A DNA stretch of 26,395 bases, taken from positions 1 to 26,395 of the IMG/VR virus record IMGVR_UViG_3300018790_000007, one strand, 5' to 3'. The first letter of the stretch is position 1; each line of letters opens with the position of its first letter. The position numbers and the translations under genes are program-made. The DNA comes from a virus. A model generated the notes under the pieces. It saw only the letters and a list, made by a program, of their open reading frames with translations, had not been told where the DNA came from and ran no database searches. Below, piece after piece: positions 8,598 through 15,679 of the stretch.

Positions 8598-8728
8598 TGC
8601 TTAGTCCCTGATTCTTCCTTCGCCTGCTCCTGAATCTTCTCAATCACGACAAAGACAGCTTCGTATGGCATGCGCCCGAGTGAGGCTAGGATGGTGTTGA
8701 TTTCGCTTACGGATAGGTCGAGTTTCAT
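8594..8728 (-). CDS. Small conserved phage protein between fiber genes, 44 aa
   Basis: ATG at 8728 starts 3 nt after the TAA of the upstream fiber gene. The stop TGA overlaps the next fiber start as ATGA (8594-8597), so translation is probably coupled. The product begins MKLDLSVSEINTILASLGRM, continues PYEAVFVVIEKIQEQAKEES and ends GTKQ. It is two predicted helices: LSVSEINTILASLG, then PYEAVFVVIEKIQEQ. The pattern closely follows a very common family of 40-80 aa phage proteins (MKLDLTxxEVNxxLxxLGxxPYxxVxxLIxKI). These are usually found near structural genes and have no assigned function. Position and family pattern make the gene secure despite its size. Confidence 0.82.
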   Translation of the reverse strand: MKLDLSVSEINTILASLGRMPYEAVFVVIEKIQEQAKEESGTKQ

Positions 8729-8731
8729 AAA

Positions 8732-9769
8732 TTAGCAAGCCATCAGCACGCAAGGGACGCAATAACTTCCATCCTCGTATGTACAGGTAACATTAGTTGA
8801 GGTTACTTTAGCAATGGTCTTGGATCGGATGATGTCATCGCCTTGAGGCTTGGCTGTTCCATCGCCAGCAGACATTAACAAATCACCACGATTAACGCTT
8901 GTTCCTTGGGCAATGCGGATAACCATATCTCCTGTCATTGCCATATTCAGATCGTATGGATTGTCTTGATCGTCATTATCCCAATTAACAAACACGCCTG
9001 CTGTATTCAAATCGCCTTCAACGTCTGAAATTTTAACTTTGTTTAACTGCTCGTTAGGGAGAAGGTTCCCATCCGCATCTCTCCATTCACACATTGCGTC
9101 AAGATTGGATAATACAGTTCCTTTTTTAATTGCTGGATCTCGCTGTCCATCTAGAAGCTGTGACCATCTGGACAGGTGGCCTCCGTTGTAGGACACTGTT
9201 GTTCCAGAAACCTGTATGCTTCCCTCAGATGTGCCATCTTGGTAGAAATTAATTAATGTACCATCGGTTGTTATTCTATTTATATTTACAACAGGAGAAT
9301 TAGATACTGTAAATTCATTTGCGCCTGTGCTTAATAAAGCTCCAGCAGTTCCTAAGGCTGTTGTTGTTTTTCCAACCATTACAAACCCACTCGAATCAAT
9401 GCGCATACGCTCTGTTTGGCCAGTGCGGATTATTAATGCTTGGGAACTCATTGTCCCAATATAAGATTCGGCTGAGTCTTGTCCAATCATCTGAAGACCA
9501 GTCGTTCCAGCATTTCCAGTAATTTGAATCTGATTTCCTGCGGAAAGAAAAAGAGTTCCACTTACATCTAGCTTACTACGAGGACTCGCAGTCCCCACAC
9601 CAACATTCCCGCTCAAATCAACACTAAGAATATCAGCTGTTGTCGCACCGCTATTGCCCCTCGCCAGCTTGATCGTGTCATCGGGTGAGGATGGGACGGA
9701 GAGAGTGAAGTTTTGGGTGGCAGTTGCTGACTGGCCGATTTGAACTGAGTTGGATTTTAGGAGGCTCAT
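8732..9769 (-). CDS. Tail fiber protein with cysteine-ended C-terminal cap, 345 aa
   Basis: The N-terminus MSLLKSNSVQIGQSATATQN and the blocks GNVGVGTASPRSKLDVSG and RMRIDSSGFVMVGKTT are the repeated strands of phage fiber shafts (G-I/V-G-T-x-x-P followed by LDVSG). The C-terminal 150 residues form a different domain, starting near SRWSQLLDGQRDP and including DGNLLPNEQL, GVFVNWDND and GDLLMSAGDG. It ends with three cysteines in SYCVPCVLMAC. A distant resemblance to fiber-end autoproteolytic or chaperone domains (Peptidase_G2-like) is possible but unproved, because I cannot assign catalytic residues. It lies in a run of fiber genes. A fiber role is firm; the terminal domain is open. Confidence 0.83.
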   Translation of the reverse strand: MSLLKSNSVQIGQSATATQNFTLSVPSSPDDTIKLARGNSGATTADILSVDLSGNVGVGTASPRSKLDVSGTLFLSAGNQIQITGNAGTTGLQMIGQDSAESYIGTMSSQALIIRTGQTERMRIDSSGFVMVGKTTTALGTAGALLSTGANEFTVSNSPVVNINRITTDGTLINFYQDGTSEGSIQVSGTTVSYNGGHLSRWSQLLDGQRDPAIKKGTVLSNLDAMCEWRDADGNLLPNEQLNKVKISDVEGDLNTAGVFVNWDNDDQDNPYDLNMAMTGDMVIRIAQGTSVNRGDLLMSAGDGTAKPQGDDIIRSKTIAKVTSTNVTCTYEDGSYCVPCVLMAC

Positions 9770-9778
9770 AATTATCCT

Positions 9779-10300
9779 TTATCGAAAAACTACAATACCA
9801 TAATTTGAAGAATCACTTCTTGTATTTGCTGTTGTGCCAATTTTGCCTGTGTCGCCAAAATACAATGTAACAGAGCTAGTGCTATAAGTTAAAACTCCAC
9901 CAACAAGAATATGGTCAGATTGTGCGTGATTATTCGATGCAACCACATAATTAACATCTGGCATAGCCACAGTAAAGTTTACTGTATAATTTCCAATGTT
10001 ATTTTTTAGGACGCTTGTGACATTTCCAGAGGCTCGGATCTTTACGTTAGCACCATTTGTAGATGCTCCAGTATCGCCCTCGTTGCGTGTACTATCAAAA
10101 TTAACCCAAGCCCTAGCTCCGTAAATAGGAGCAGAACCAGTCTGCGCTCCATCTAGCTTTGCAGCAGTAATTGATGCAGCATTCACTTTCGCAGTCGTTA
10201 CCGCACTACCAGCAATATCAGCAGTCGTAATGCAATCGTCAGGCAATCCCCCTGCGGAGATTCCAGTAATCGTTCCAGTTCCGTTGATTGCTATAGGCAT
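9779..10300 (-). CDS. Tail fiber protein, 173 aa
   Basis: A short fiber-type protein. MPIAINGTGTITGISAGGLP is a common first segment of phage fiber proteins. It is followed by repeated short strands of the type TTADIAGSAVTTAKV and AASITAAKLDG. A C-terminal beta-sandwich (about 60-173) begins YGARAWVNFDSTRNEGDTG and ends NYGIVVFR, a layout frequent in marine and freshwater phage fibers. The gene lies 1 nt after the 319-aa fiber and 9 nt before the next. There is no enzymatic motif. It probably forms a distinct short fiber or tip subunit, since it has its own N-terminal segment. Confidence 0.83.
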   Translation of the reverse strand: MPIAINGTGTITGISAGGLPDDCITTADIAGSAVTTAKVNAASITAAKLDGAQTGSAPIYGARAWVNFDSTRNEGDTGASTNGANVKIRASGNVTSVLKNNIGNYTVNFTVAMPDVNYVVASNNHAQSDHILVGGVLTYSTSSVTLYFGDTGKIGTTANTRSDSSNYGIVVFR

Positions 10301-10301
10301 A

Positions 10302-11261
10302 TTAAACTATTGTCCAAGTTGAGCCACTGGGGACAGTAACAGTCACTCCATTGGCAAGCGTTATTCCACCAGCAGTCATTGCGTTCTTGCTTGCTGTTAT
10401 TGTGTAGCTCGAGTTGAGAGTAATATCGTTCTCGTAAAACATTCCACCAGCAGCACCAGCAGATGCTGTGGTGGCGTTTGTAATCTGACCCCTAGCATTT
10501 ACGGTAAGCACTGGAACAGTCCCACCAGAACCATAGGTTCCAGCTGGGCTTGGCGATAAATCTGATGGCTGTGCATTAAACGCAATGGCACTTGTTATCC
10601 TGCCCTTTGCATCAACCGTGATCTGCGGAATAGATGTAGCTCCACCATACGTTCCAGCGGTTGCTCCACTGTTCTCTAGCTTTGCTCCAATTACAGAAGA
10701 ATCCGTAATCTGTGCCGTGCTAATCGCATTGGATGCAGTTGTAGTCCAAACTCCAGATGTAACCTTCAGTAACGATCCGTTGTCACCAGATGTTACATTC
10801 GGAAGGTTACCAGCAACTACAGCAATCGAGTCAACATACGCTTTTGTAGTTGCGTCCCCAGATGCAGTTGGTGCGCCAAGGTTTGTGATTTTGCTCGAAC
10901 CCATGTCGAGGACTCCAGACATCGTATCACCAGTTTTAGCGACCTTTGTGTCGGCGTATGTTTTCGTTGCTGCATCTGAACCAACCGTTGGGGTGGCTAC
11001 ACCAGTAATTTTTGTCGTACCCGCATCAAAGATTGCCGAGGCGTTCTTCTTTAGAAAGTTTGAGGCAGCAACCTTGCGGATTGCTGTTGCGCTGTCATCA
11101 GCGATTGGAAGTGTATCGGTATCTGCTACTGGATCTGCAAGAGCTGTGAGGCTTGTGATAGCCGTCACGTTCATGCTCGCATCTTCCACAAGCTGATGGA
11201 GCTTCGTGTTTGTCAGCTCCTCAGTTGAGGTAAATGTCTTCCCTTTGGTAAAATTCGGCAT
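10302..11261 (-). CDS. Tail fiber protein with internal repeats, 319 aa
   Basis: The N-terminal segment MPNFTKGKTFTSTEELTNTK has the helical start usual for fibers attached to a tail hub. Two copies of a shaft repeat follow: ITGVATPTVGSDAATKTY (about 84-101) and ITNLGAPTASGDATTKAY (about 126-143). A second pair comes after: TAGTYGGATSIPQITVDAKG and PAGTYGSGGTVPVLTVNARG. The C-terminus (YTITASKNAMTAGGITL, then TVPSGSTWTIV) is a frequent fiber tip. The repeats are typical of trimeric fiber shafts. It is the first and longest-shafted of the three fiber genes and the best candidate for the one that attaches to the tail. Confidence 0.85.
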   Translation of the reverse strand: MPNFTKGKTFTSTEELTNTKLHQLVEDASMNVTAITSLTALADPVADTDTLPIADDSATAIRKVAASNFLKKNASAIFDAGTTKITGVATPTVGSDAATKTYADTKVAKTGDTMSGVLDMGSSKITNLGAPTASGDATTKAYVDSIAVVAGNLPNVTSGDNGSLLKVTSGVWTTTASNAISTAQITDSSVIGAKLENSGATAGTYGGATSIPQITVDAKGRITSAIAFNAQPSDLSPSPAGTYGSGGTVPVLTVNARGQITNATTASAGAAGGMFYENDITLNSSYTITASKNAMTAGGITLANGVTVTVPSGSTWTIV

Positions 11262-11307
11262 CTCTTGGGTACTCTATTGGTAGCTTCTTAGCAGTCAAGT
11301 GCAGTTA

Positions 11308-11709
11308 TTATAAACCTAAAAGAGACCAGCTGGGACTTTCGCAGTCAGCCCTCCGTACCTGCATGGTCTTCTTTCGCCCCAGTTTAGCTATTGGCATAAT
11401 CATCCAAGACCCAAACGGCTCAAGCCATATGGCCATATGATCAATATCATGTTTTTTGTATACGGCCTTCTTAGATGTCTTATGGCTTACGCATACCCTG
11501 CACCTACTTGTAGACCTAGATCCAACCCTGTTTAACACTGTCATCCAGCTACTTTTAACCTGAACCTTGTAGATTCTACCCCTTGAAACAACCAGCCAAT
11601 CGTATGGTTGGGAGTCTCCGATAGGCTTACAGGGCACCCCGCCCCTCTTGAGAACCTCCAAGCAGAACATCTGTTCGGCCAGCTCGCCGAACTTCTTGCC
11701 CTCTTTCAC
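11308..11709 (-). CDS. PD-(D/E)XK endonuclease of the group I intron type, 133 aa
   Basis: The order of motifs fits the PD-(D/E)XK family typified by intron nuclease I-Ssp6803I (Pfam PDDEXK_5-like). A first helix KKFGELAEQMFCLEVLKRGG is followed by GDSQPYDWLVV with catalytic Asp37 (about), then IYKVQVKSS with the Q-x-K triplet at about 50-52. DIDHMAIWLEPFGSWMIMP matches the conserved closing strands. Length is normal and no intron features flank it, so it looks free-standing. It lies between the 88-aa basic-protein gene and the fibers, among late genes. It could be a free-standing homing nuclease or a host-type nuclease captured for DNA processing. The family call is strong; the role is uncertain. 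Confidence 0.8.
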   Translation of the reverse strand: MKEGKKFGELAEQMFCLEVLKRGGVPCKPIGDSQPYDWLVVSRGRIYKVQVKSSWMTVLNRVGSRSTSRCRVCVSHKTSKKAVYKKHDIDHMAIWLEPFGSWMIMPIAKLGRKKTMQVRRADCESPSWSLLGL

Positions 11710-11976
11710 CTAGCAGTTCCAAGCCCTCAGCGATTTATTGATTCGTGAATCTGGATCTTTGGCTGTCGAGCTAGATGTCAGCTTTTTCTTCATGCCAAGC
11801 ATTCTGGCGCAAAAAGCCTTCCTTCTTTCTCTATCGCTGTCGGTCTTTGGATTGGGTGCTGGTGCCTTTAGATTGCCTCCCGTAGCCCGATTGTAGCTAC
11901 GCCTTCCAGCCTCGTTAAGTCCACCAGATGGATCTTTGCCCTCCTTGCGCTGCCAAGCTGGGCTTTTATACGACAT
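11710..11976 (-). CDS. Small basic phage protein, KSPAWQRKEGK family, 88 aa
   Basis: The product starts MSYKSPAWQRKEGKDPSGGL and carries NEAGRRSYNRATGGNLKAP, then FCARMLGMKKKL, and ends LRAWNC. This run of invariant blocks (SPAWxRKEGKxxxGGLNxxGRxSYNxxTGGNLKxP and FCARMxGMK) marks a family of small basic proteins common in tailed phages. I recall it as DUF6321 but cannot verify the number. Its function is unknown; the basic charge suggests nucleic-acid contact. It overlaps the upstream 95-aa gene by 11 nt, and its stop abuts the start of the nuclease gene (11710/11709). Confidence 0.82.
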   Translation of the reverse strand: MSYKSPAWQRKEGKDPSGGLNEAGRRSYNRATGGNLKAPAPNPKTDSDRERRKAFCARMLGMKKKLTSSSTAKDPDSRINKSLRAWNC

Positions 11977-12253
11977 TTACTGCCGTCCCCTTACGCATAA
12001 CCGTCTTGGTGTCGTGGCTACCCCAAGCCTTTTCAAACACACGCCTTGGGGTCTTGATGAATCCACCCTTGGATTCGATGGCCTTGTACCCTGCCCTGAT
12101 CTTGTTTGCGGTAATTGTGGGATCATAGGCAGTCCCGATAAAAGCTATACTGGAGGGTACGGTAACCCTGTTGGGGAACTTGTCCCTGTCTTCCACTGGA
12201 AGAACTCTGATGGTCTTAGACCCGTCAGCCTCACGATATTCGTATGCTGGCAT
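11966..12253 (-). CDS. Small phage protein, 95 aa, MPAYEYR N-terminus without zinc cysteines
   Basis: The first residues MPAYEYREADGSKTIRVLP recall the start of FmdB-type zinc-ribbon proteins (MPxYEYxC), but the cysteines are absent, so no zinc site is likely. A beta-rich middle (RVTVPSSIAFIGTAYDP) and a basic C-terminus (KAIESKGGFIKTPRRVFEKAWG) follow. It is the first gene after the terminator that follows the capsid gene and overlaps the next gene by 11 nt. The same arrangement, a short YEYR-like protein beside a KSPAW-family protein, occurs in other phages to my recollection, but the function is unknown. Confidence 0.75.
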   Translation of the reverse strand: MPAYEYREADGSKTIRVLPVEDRDKFPNRVTVPSSIAFIGTAYDPTITANKIRAGYKAIESKGGFIKTPRRVFEKAWGSHDTKTVMRKGTAVNVV

Positions 12254-12293
12254 GCCATCTGTTTAGCAGTTATAGCTAATCCTGTAAATAGAA

Positions 12294-12315
12294 AACCCCC
12301 CATTGCTGGGGGGTT
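12294..12315 (-). terminator. Intrinsic terminator after major capsid gene
   Basis: On the minus strand AACCCCCC, loop AGCAAT and GGGGGGTT form a perfect 8-bp stem with six G-C pairs, followed at once by TTCTATTT. The plus strand lacks a T-run after the stem, so the terminator acts on minus-strand transcripts. It lies 49 nt past the stop of the capsid gene, where T7-like phages place a partial terminator to keep capsid mRNA in excess. It is therefore likely to lower expression of the nuclease, fiber and tail genes relative to capsid. Strong by inspection. Confidence 0.9.
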
Positions 12316-12320
12316 CTCTA

Positions 12321-12345
12321 GACTTGCGGGGACGTACCCCAAGTC
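12321..12345 (-). other. Second hairpin between capsid stop and terminator
   Basis: GACTT (12321-12325) pairs with AAGTC (12341-12345), and GGGG (12328-12331) pairs with CCCC (12337-12340). Loop ACGTA and a two-base GC bulge separate the stems. It precedes the terminator in the minus-strand transcript, 19 nt after the capsid stop. It has no T-run of its own. It may protect the capsid mRNA 3' end or assist termination; that is inference. Confidence 0.55.
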
Positions 12346-12363
12346 ACGACTCTAGTTAAAGAG

Positions 12364-13416
12364 TTACGAGCTGATCGTGCGAGTTCTGCTCTTTAGAACA
12401 CGAGCCTTCTTAGCGTTCAACACTTGAACAGCCCAATGCGCTTTCCATCCAGCATAGATATTCTGGTTGAGAATATCAGATTTATCGGGTTTATCCACGA
12501 TAACAACGGAAGGAGCGTAAGGGGACATGCCACCATAATTGACCGTACCAAAGGCACCATTCGTAAGAACATATGTCGAGACCGTGTGTCCAGATGAAGA
12601 ATAAGTTCCTTCAGTGGATTCTTTCCAAGCATTCGTGTGCTGTTGCACATTCACACCATAGATTTGACCGAGCTGGCCTTTGACAATGTCAGAGACACCA
12701 GTTTTGGTATTGTATTGTGCGATGTTAACAACGGTAGAATCCTTGAGCAGATCACCAGCGACAGTCGGATCAACGATAGCGCTAAACTCTTCGTTTAAGC
12801 TGACATTCTTATCCAAGCGGATGAGCGTAGCTGCATCCAAAAGGTCGGAAGGGGTCAGGTAAACGGGGGTAGAGCCTGCACCAGCGGTTGCGAGTGTAGC
12901 GAAATCAGTCGCTGCACCAGCATAGATCTTGCTGACGGTATTGCCGTAGATGTCCTGAGTGCGGGCTGCTGCGATAGTATTTGCGATACCAGCAGCTGCG
13001 GTCACACCCTGAAGGGCATTACGAACAACGGTGTCCAAGTGGAGAGACGCATCAAGCGTCAAAGCACGGATACCTTCCTGCAGGGCTGAGAACAGCTGGC
13101 TGTAGTTAAGGATATCTGTGACCTTGAGTGCTTCACCGACTTGCGTCAGGGGGACGTTGATCTTGCGGAGTCCAACTTCACGATAAGATGAAATCGGGGT
13201 TCCTTTGGTCAAGTTGCTCACCTGAGTGCCGTCAGCTGTGGTATTCCACTGGAACATGGTGATGCTGTTGTTCCCAGTGTTGGTGGGCAGGTCATACTTC
13301 GTTCCGTAATTGTTCAGAACGAGCGTTTCAGCAACGCCGTCCAGAAGTTTTTTCGAGAACAAAGCCTGAAACTGATCCCCCAACGATGCGGGTACACCTG
13401 TAGTCATCATAGCCAT
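12364..13416 (-). CDS. Major capsid protein, N4-gp56 family, 350 aa
   Basis: The protein follows the N4-gp56 family pattern. An N-terminal helix LGDQFQALFSKKLLDGVAET precedes the beta-hairpin arm LPTNTGNNSITMFQWN. GLRKINVPLTQVGEALKVTD starts the main HK97-like fold. A long helix follows (YSQLFSALQEGIRALTLDAS and DTVVRNAL). The strand FSAIVDPTVAGDLLKDS and the C-terminal KAHWAVQVLNAKKARVLKS complete the fold. The 350-aa length is normal for this family. It lies directly downstream of the scaffold gene, 24 nt away, with GAGG before the ATG. A terminator follows. It would form the capsid shell. Confidence is high on motif pattern and context. Confidence 0.9.
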   Translation of the reverse strand: MAMMTTGVPASLGDQFQALFSKKLLDGVAETLVLNNYGTKYDLPTNTGNNSITMFQWNTTADGTQVSNLTKGTPISSYREVGLRKINVPLTQVGEALKVTDILNYSQLFSALQEGIRALTLDASLHLDTVVRNALQGVTAAAGIANTIAAARTQDIYGNTVSKIYAGAATDFATLATAGAGSTPVYLTPSDLLDAATLIRLDKNVSLNEEFSAIVDPTVAGDLLKDSTVVNIAQYNTKTGVSDIVKGQLGQIYGVNVQQHTNAWKESTEGTYSSSGHTVSTYVLTNGAFGTVNYGGMSPYAPSVVIVDKPDKSDILNQNIYAGWKAHWAVQVLNAKKARVLKSRTRTISS

Positions 13417-13440
13417 ATTGTTTTACCTCAATAGAACTGA

Positions 13441-14409
13441 TTAGAAGCCGTCAGCTTGCATCGCCAAGTTCCTGACATAAGACTCAGCTTCCGCTGTACT
13501 CATATCAGTAATCTTCTTGTCGCCCATAGGCGCAGAAGGATTGGAAGATCCAAGTGACATTCTTCCTTTCAGTTTTTGATTTTCGGCCTTTAACCGCTCG
13601 TTCTCTTTCACAACATCCGCAGCAGACTCCCCAGCGAGTTGCAGCTTTGCCAGCGCATTGGCAAGGACAAGACCGTCTGGATGACGGTTCAGGAAGTCCT
13701 TCACCATAGGATCTTGATGTCCCATATAGGACATAGTGGTCTGATATAGATCAGAAGACTTATCCGTTAGGTCTGGGTTCTCTTTTACAAGACTGTCCCA
13801 GTTCTGGCGTACACGACTCTCGAATTTAGCTTGCTGATCGGCTTGGACACGAGACCTGCGAAGGTCATCCTCCTCGATAGTATTTGCTTTTTTGCGAGCT
13901 TCGGCAGCTAGATCATCACGACCTTCGTTCTCCCAGTCCTTAGCGTACTGACGGAGTTCGTCTGGTGTGTAGGCTTCACGGGCATTACGAGGAGGAGCAG
14001 CTCTAAGTTGCTCAACCTCCTGTTCCAGTTTTGCCCGTTGCTCCGCAAACTCCTTCTGCTTTTGATTGAACTGCTCCCAGAGATTGCCGAGACGATCCCG
14101 ACTTTTCTGGCGTTCTTCACCAACATCAAGGCTTTTGATTTCCTTGGTGATTGGATCTTCGCTTTCAGAATCTGTTGCGGATGCTGTGCGACGAGTGGCT
14201 TTTTCAGCCGTTTCCTTCTGACCCGCAGACGGGAGTCCGTCTGTTTTACGGGGAGCTTGTGCTTCGACCTTGGGTTCGGAAAAGCCATCGACCTGTGCTG
14301 CTAGTTTCCCGAGTTCCTGTAACTCAGCATCAATACTCTTACCTGCCCCGCTCGTTTCACCCGATTGAGGTGTCGTTGCTGGTTCGGTTAATACTGCTTC
14401 ATTGGACAT
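13441..14409 (-). CDS. Capsid scaffold protein, 322 aa
   Basis: A hydrophilic, very charged protein with a disordered N-terminal third rich in Ser, Glu and Thr (SIDAELQELGKLAAQVDGF near 25-43). A coiled coil occupies about 110-136 (WEQFNQKQKEFAEQRAKLEQ), and a second lies near 265-283 (VKENERLKAENQKLKGR). A charged helix EDDLRRSRVQADQQAKF lies between them. The composition is classic for podovirus scaffolds that organise capsid assembly and leave before packaging. It is immediately upstream of the capsid gene, as expected. AAAGGA precedes the ATG at 14409. There is no protease motif, so self-cleavage is not indicated. Confidence 0.88.
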   Translation of the reverse strand: MSNEAVLTEPATTPQSGETSGAGKSIDAELQELGKLAAQVDGFSEPKVEAQAPRKTDGLPSAGQKETAEKATRRTASATDSESEDPITKEIKSLDVGEERQKSRDRLGNLWEQFNQKQKEFAEQRAKLEQEVEQLRAAPPRNAREAYTPDELRQYAKDWENEGRDDLAAEARKKANTIEEDDLRRSRVQADQQAKFESRVRQNWDSLVKENPDLTDKSSDLYQTTMSYMGHQDPMVKDFLNRHPDGLVLANALAKLQLAGESAADVVKENERLKAENQKLKGRMSLGSSNPSAPMGDKKITDMSTAEAESYVRNLAMQADGF

Positions 14410-14434
14410 AACGGAGTCCTTTCTTTCCCGAAGT

Positions 14435-14779
14435 TTAGGGGACTAAATGACCGAGATCTGCCATGTCCCCTTCGCTGGCAGGCTCGGAATCTTTACTCAG
14501 ATCACTGGCACCTAGATAGTCTAGGTAACTGACCATCTCTCGACAGCCAATCGACTTACCAGCCTCAAACGGATTGCCACCAGCCATGCAGGCTCGGGCA
14601 TCCCGAAGAGCGCAGTATCCAAGCAAAAGTATTTTCAGTCGTGCGCCAGACCGAGAGTTTAGAAATTGAACAAGTGCGGTACGGTCTTCATCGATCCACT
14701 TTGCTTGCGATGAATTAGAAAAAGAAAAGACACGCCAAGCTGCGGAAAAAGCCCTGATGAATTTGTATAGTGTCGCCAC
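14435..14779 (-). CDS. Conserved phage protein upstream of scaffold, 114 aa, GTG start
   Basis: The start at 14779 is GTG (GTGGCGACACTATAC). The N-terminus YKFIRAFSAAWRVFSF is an amphipathic helix. EDRTALVQFLNSRSGARLKILL and CAGC-type segments (GYCALRDARACMAGGNPFEAG) follow, then CREMVSYLDYLGA and an acidic C-terminus. To my recollection, proteins with this WRVxxF, then FLNSxSGxxLxxxL, then GYxxGxxxMxxYL pattern occur in phage late operons near capsid or lysis genes, with no known function. It lies between endolysin and scaffold and could act in either. No catalytic residues are visible. Confidence 0.72.
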   Translation of the reverse strand: MATLYKFIRAFSAAWRVFSFSNSSQAKWIDEDRTALVQFLNSRSGARLKILLLGYCALRDARACMAGGNPFEAGKSIGCREMVSYLDYLGASDLSKDSEPASEGDMADLGHLVP

Positions 14780-14830
14780 TTGTGGAAAGTGCTACAGCTC
14801 AACTCGCTACTGTCAACTGCTAAACAGTTA

Positions 14831-15355
14831 TTATTTTTGGCGGGGTATCAGCCCTGCTTTTATCTTAGTTTTCTTTTGGGTCTTCTGTACGACTGGCTCC
14901 TGCTTCGGCTCGTTTCGCTCTAGCCTTGCAAGGTCTCTCCAGTCCTTGAAGTACCCGTCCTGCAGATGAGGACGCTCCCATGTAAGTGCCTGAAGGTTAT
15001 AGAGTTTCCCGTTCTCAATCCCCATGCCGTACTTATGGATGTTTCCCCAGTCTGCCTCGTATCCGTCCTCTTTAACTTTTAATACGGGAACCCAATCAAT
15101 CGCCCTTCCGTAGCAATGAAAGCTCTGGGGCACAGGCAAGCCCATCGCATTTGTGACGATGCGCCCAGCCTTTGTCCTACCCTGCTCATACAGATCCTGC
15201 TGCTCCTGTGGTGTCCTGTGACCGCAGTAAACATACGGAATCACACCGCCCGCAATAACCGCATCCCTCCATGCAGCCACCCGAGCTGCGAAGGTAGGCT
15301 CTAATCCCTTGAGGATATCCTGATATATGGACTCTATCTTCGCACGGGTGATCAT
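14831..15355 (-). CDS. Endolysin, peptidase M15 (D-Ala-D-Ala carboxypeptidase / L-alanoyl-D-glutamate peptidase type), 174 aa
   Basis: The zinc-site pattern of M15 peptidases is complete. SFHCYGRAID (about 78-87) supplies His80 and Asp87. WERPHLQ (about 126-132) gives the catalytic Glu127 and the third ligand His130. YCGHRTPQEQQDLYEQGRTK is the usual substrate-side block ahead of them. The length is normal for one catalytic domain without a cell-wall anchor. The C-terminus is very basic (QKTQKKTKIKAGLIPRQK). It cuts peptidoglycan stem peptides or cross-links in the periplasm during lysis and depends on a holin for release, as there is no signal peptide. It overlaps the lipoprotein gene by ATGA at 15352-15355. 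Confidence 0.92.
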   Translation of the reverse strand: MITRAKIESIYQDILKGLEPTFAARVAAWRDAVIAGGVIPYVYCGHRTPQEQQDLYEQGRTKAGRIVTNAMGLPVPQSFHCYGRAIDWVPVLKVKEDGYEADWGNIHKYGMGIENGKLYNLQALTWERPHLQDGYFKDWRDLARLERNEPKQEPVVQKTQKKTKIKAGLIPRQK

Positions 15356-15585
15356 TTGTTTCGCTCGAGTTCGAGCTGGTATTGAAGCTCATTGATTGTT
15401 GAGATTGCATCTCTTGCCCATCCTTTCACATCCTCTCCACTATTCATCACAGCCTTAAACCGATAGTCGGTTGTAAGGAAAGTTACTGTGTCTGGAGGGA
15501 GATATCTCGCACCTGTACTAGCGCACCCACCAAGGGATACCGCTAGTGCCAGTGAAAGCACGATTGATTCTATCCTGATTCTCAT
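15352..15585 (-). CDS. Putative spanin lipoprotein (o-spanin or u-spanin-like), 77 aa
   Basis: The N-terminus MRIRIESIVLSLALAVSLGG with C21 is a lipoprotein signal with lipobox LGGC. The mature part has about 57 residues and ends in a helix (VKGWARDAISTINELQYQLE). Rz1-type outer spanins are small lipoproteins beside the endolysin that link to an inner spanin for outer-membrane disruption. The gene begins inside the 53-aa gene in another reading frame and overlaps the endolysin by 4 nt, matching the nested Rz/Rz1 layout. The helix in the mature part is atypical of proline-rich Rz1. A unimolecular spanin is unlikely, as no C-terminal membrane span is seen. Confidence 0.8.
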   Translation of the reverse strand: MRIRIESIVLSLALAVSLGGCASTGARYLPPDTVTFLTTDYRFKAVMNSGEDVKGWARDAISTINELQYQLELERNK

Positions 15586-15679
15586 CCCTCTTTTTCTTGG
15601 ATGCCGAATCCTTTTGTTCCTTCGGTGTCGGCATCAGCCTCAAGACGAGGTCAATGACGGCTCCGAGAAGTCGAATCAC
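15518..15679 (-). CDS. Small basic protein nested with spanin lipoprotein gene, 53 aa, GTG start
   Basis: GTG at 15679 overlaps the holin-like gene's stop as GTGA. The product begins with fMet, IRLLGAVIDLVLRLMPTP, continues with KEQKDSASKKKRDENQDRIN and ends RAFTGTSGIPWWVR, before TAG at 15518. An amphipathic or weakly hydrophobic N-terminal helix (about 2-16) precedes a very charged stretch. The last 68 nt lie inside the lipoprotein gene in a different frame. That is the Rz/Rz1 geometry, so it could be the inner spanin partner, but it is short, has Arg and Asp in the hydrophobic part, and lacks a clear periplasmic coiled coil. It may otherwise be a pinholin-like or regulatory peptide. Gene reality is supported by coupled starts and stops; function is weak. 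Confidence 0.55.
   Translation of the reverse strand: MIRLLGAVIDLVLRLMPTPKEQKDSASKKKRDENQDRINRAFTGTSGIPWWVR

Noticed and set aside
10585-11196. Plus-strand 203-aa open frame
   Set aside because: Antisense to the fiber gene. Long only because Ala/Thr-rich repeats avoid stops on the other strand.
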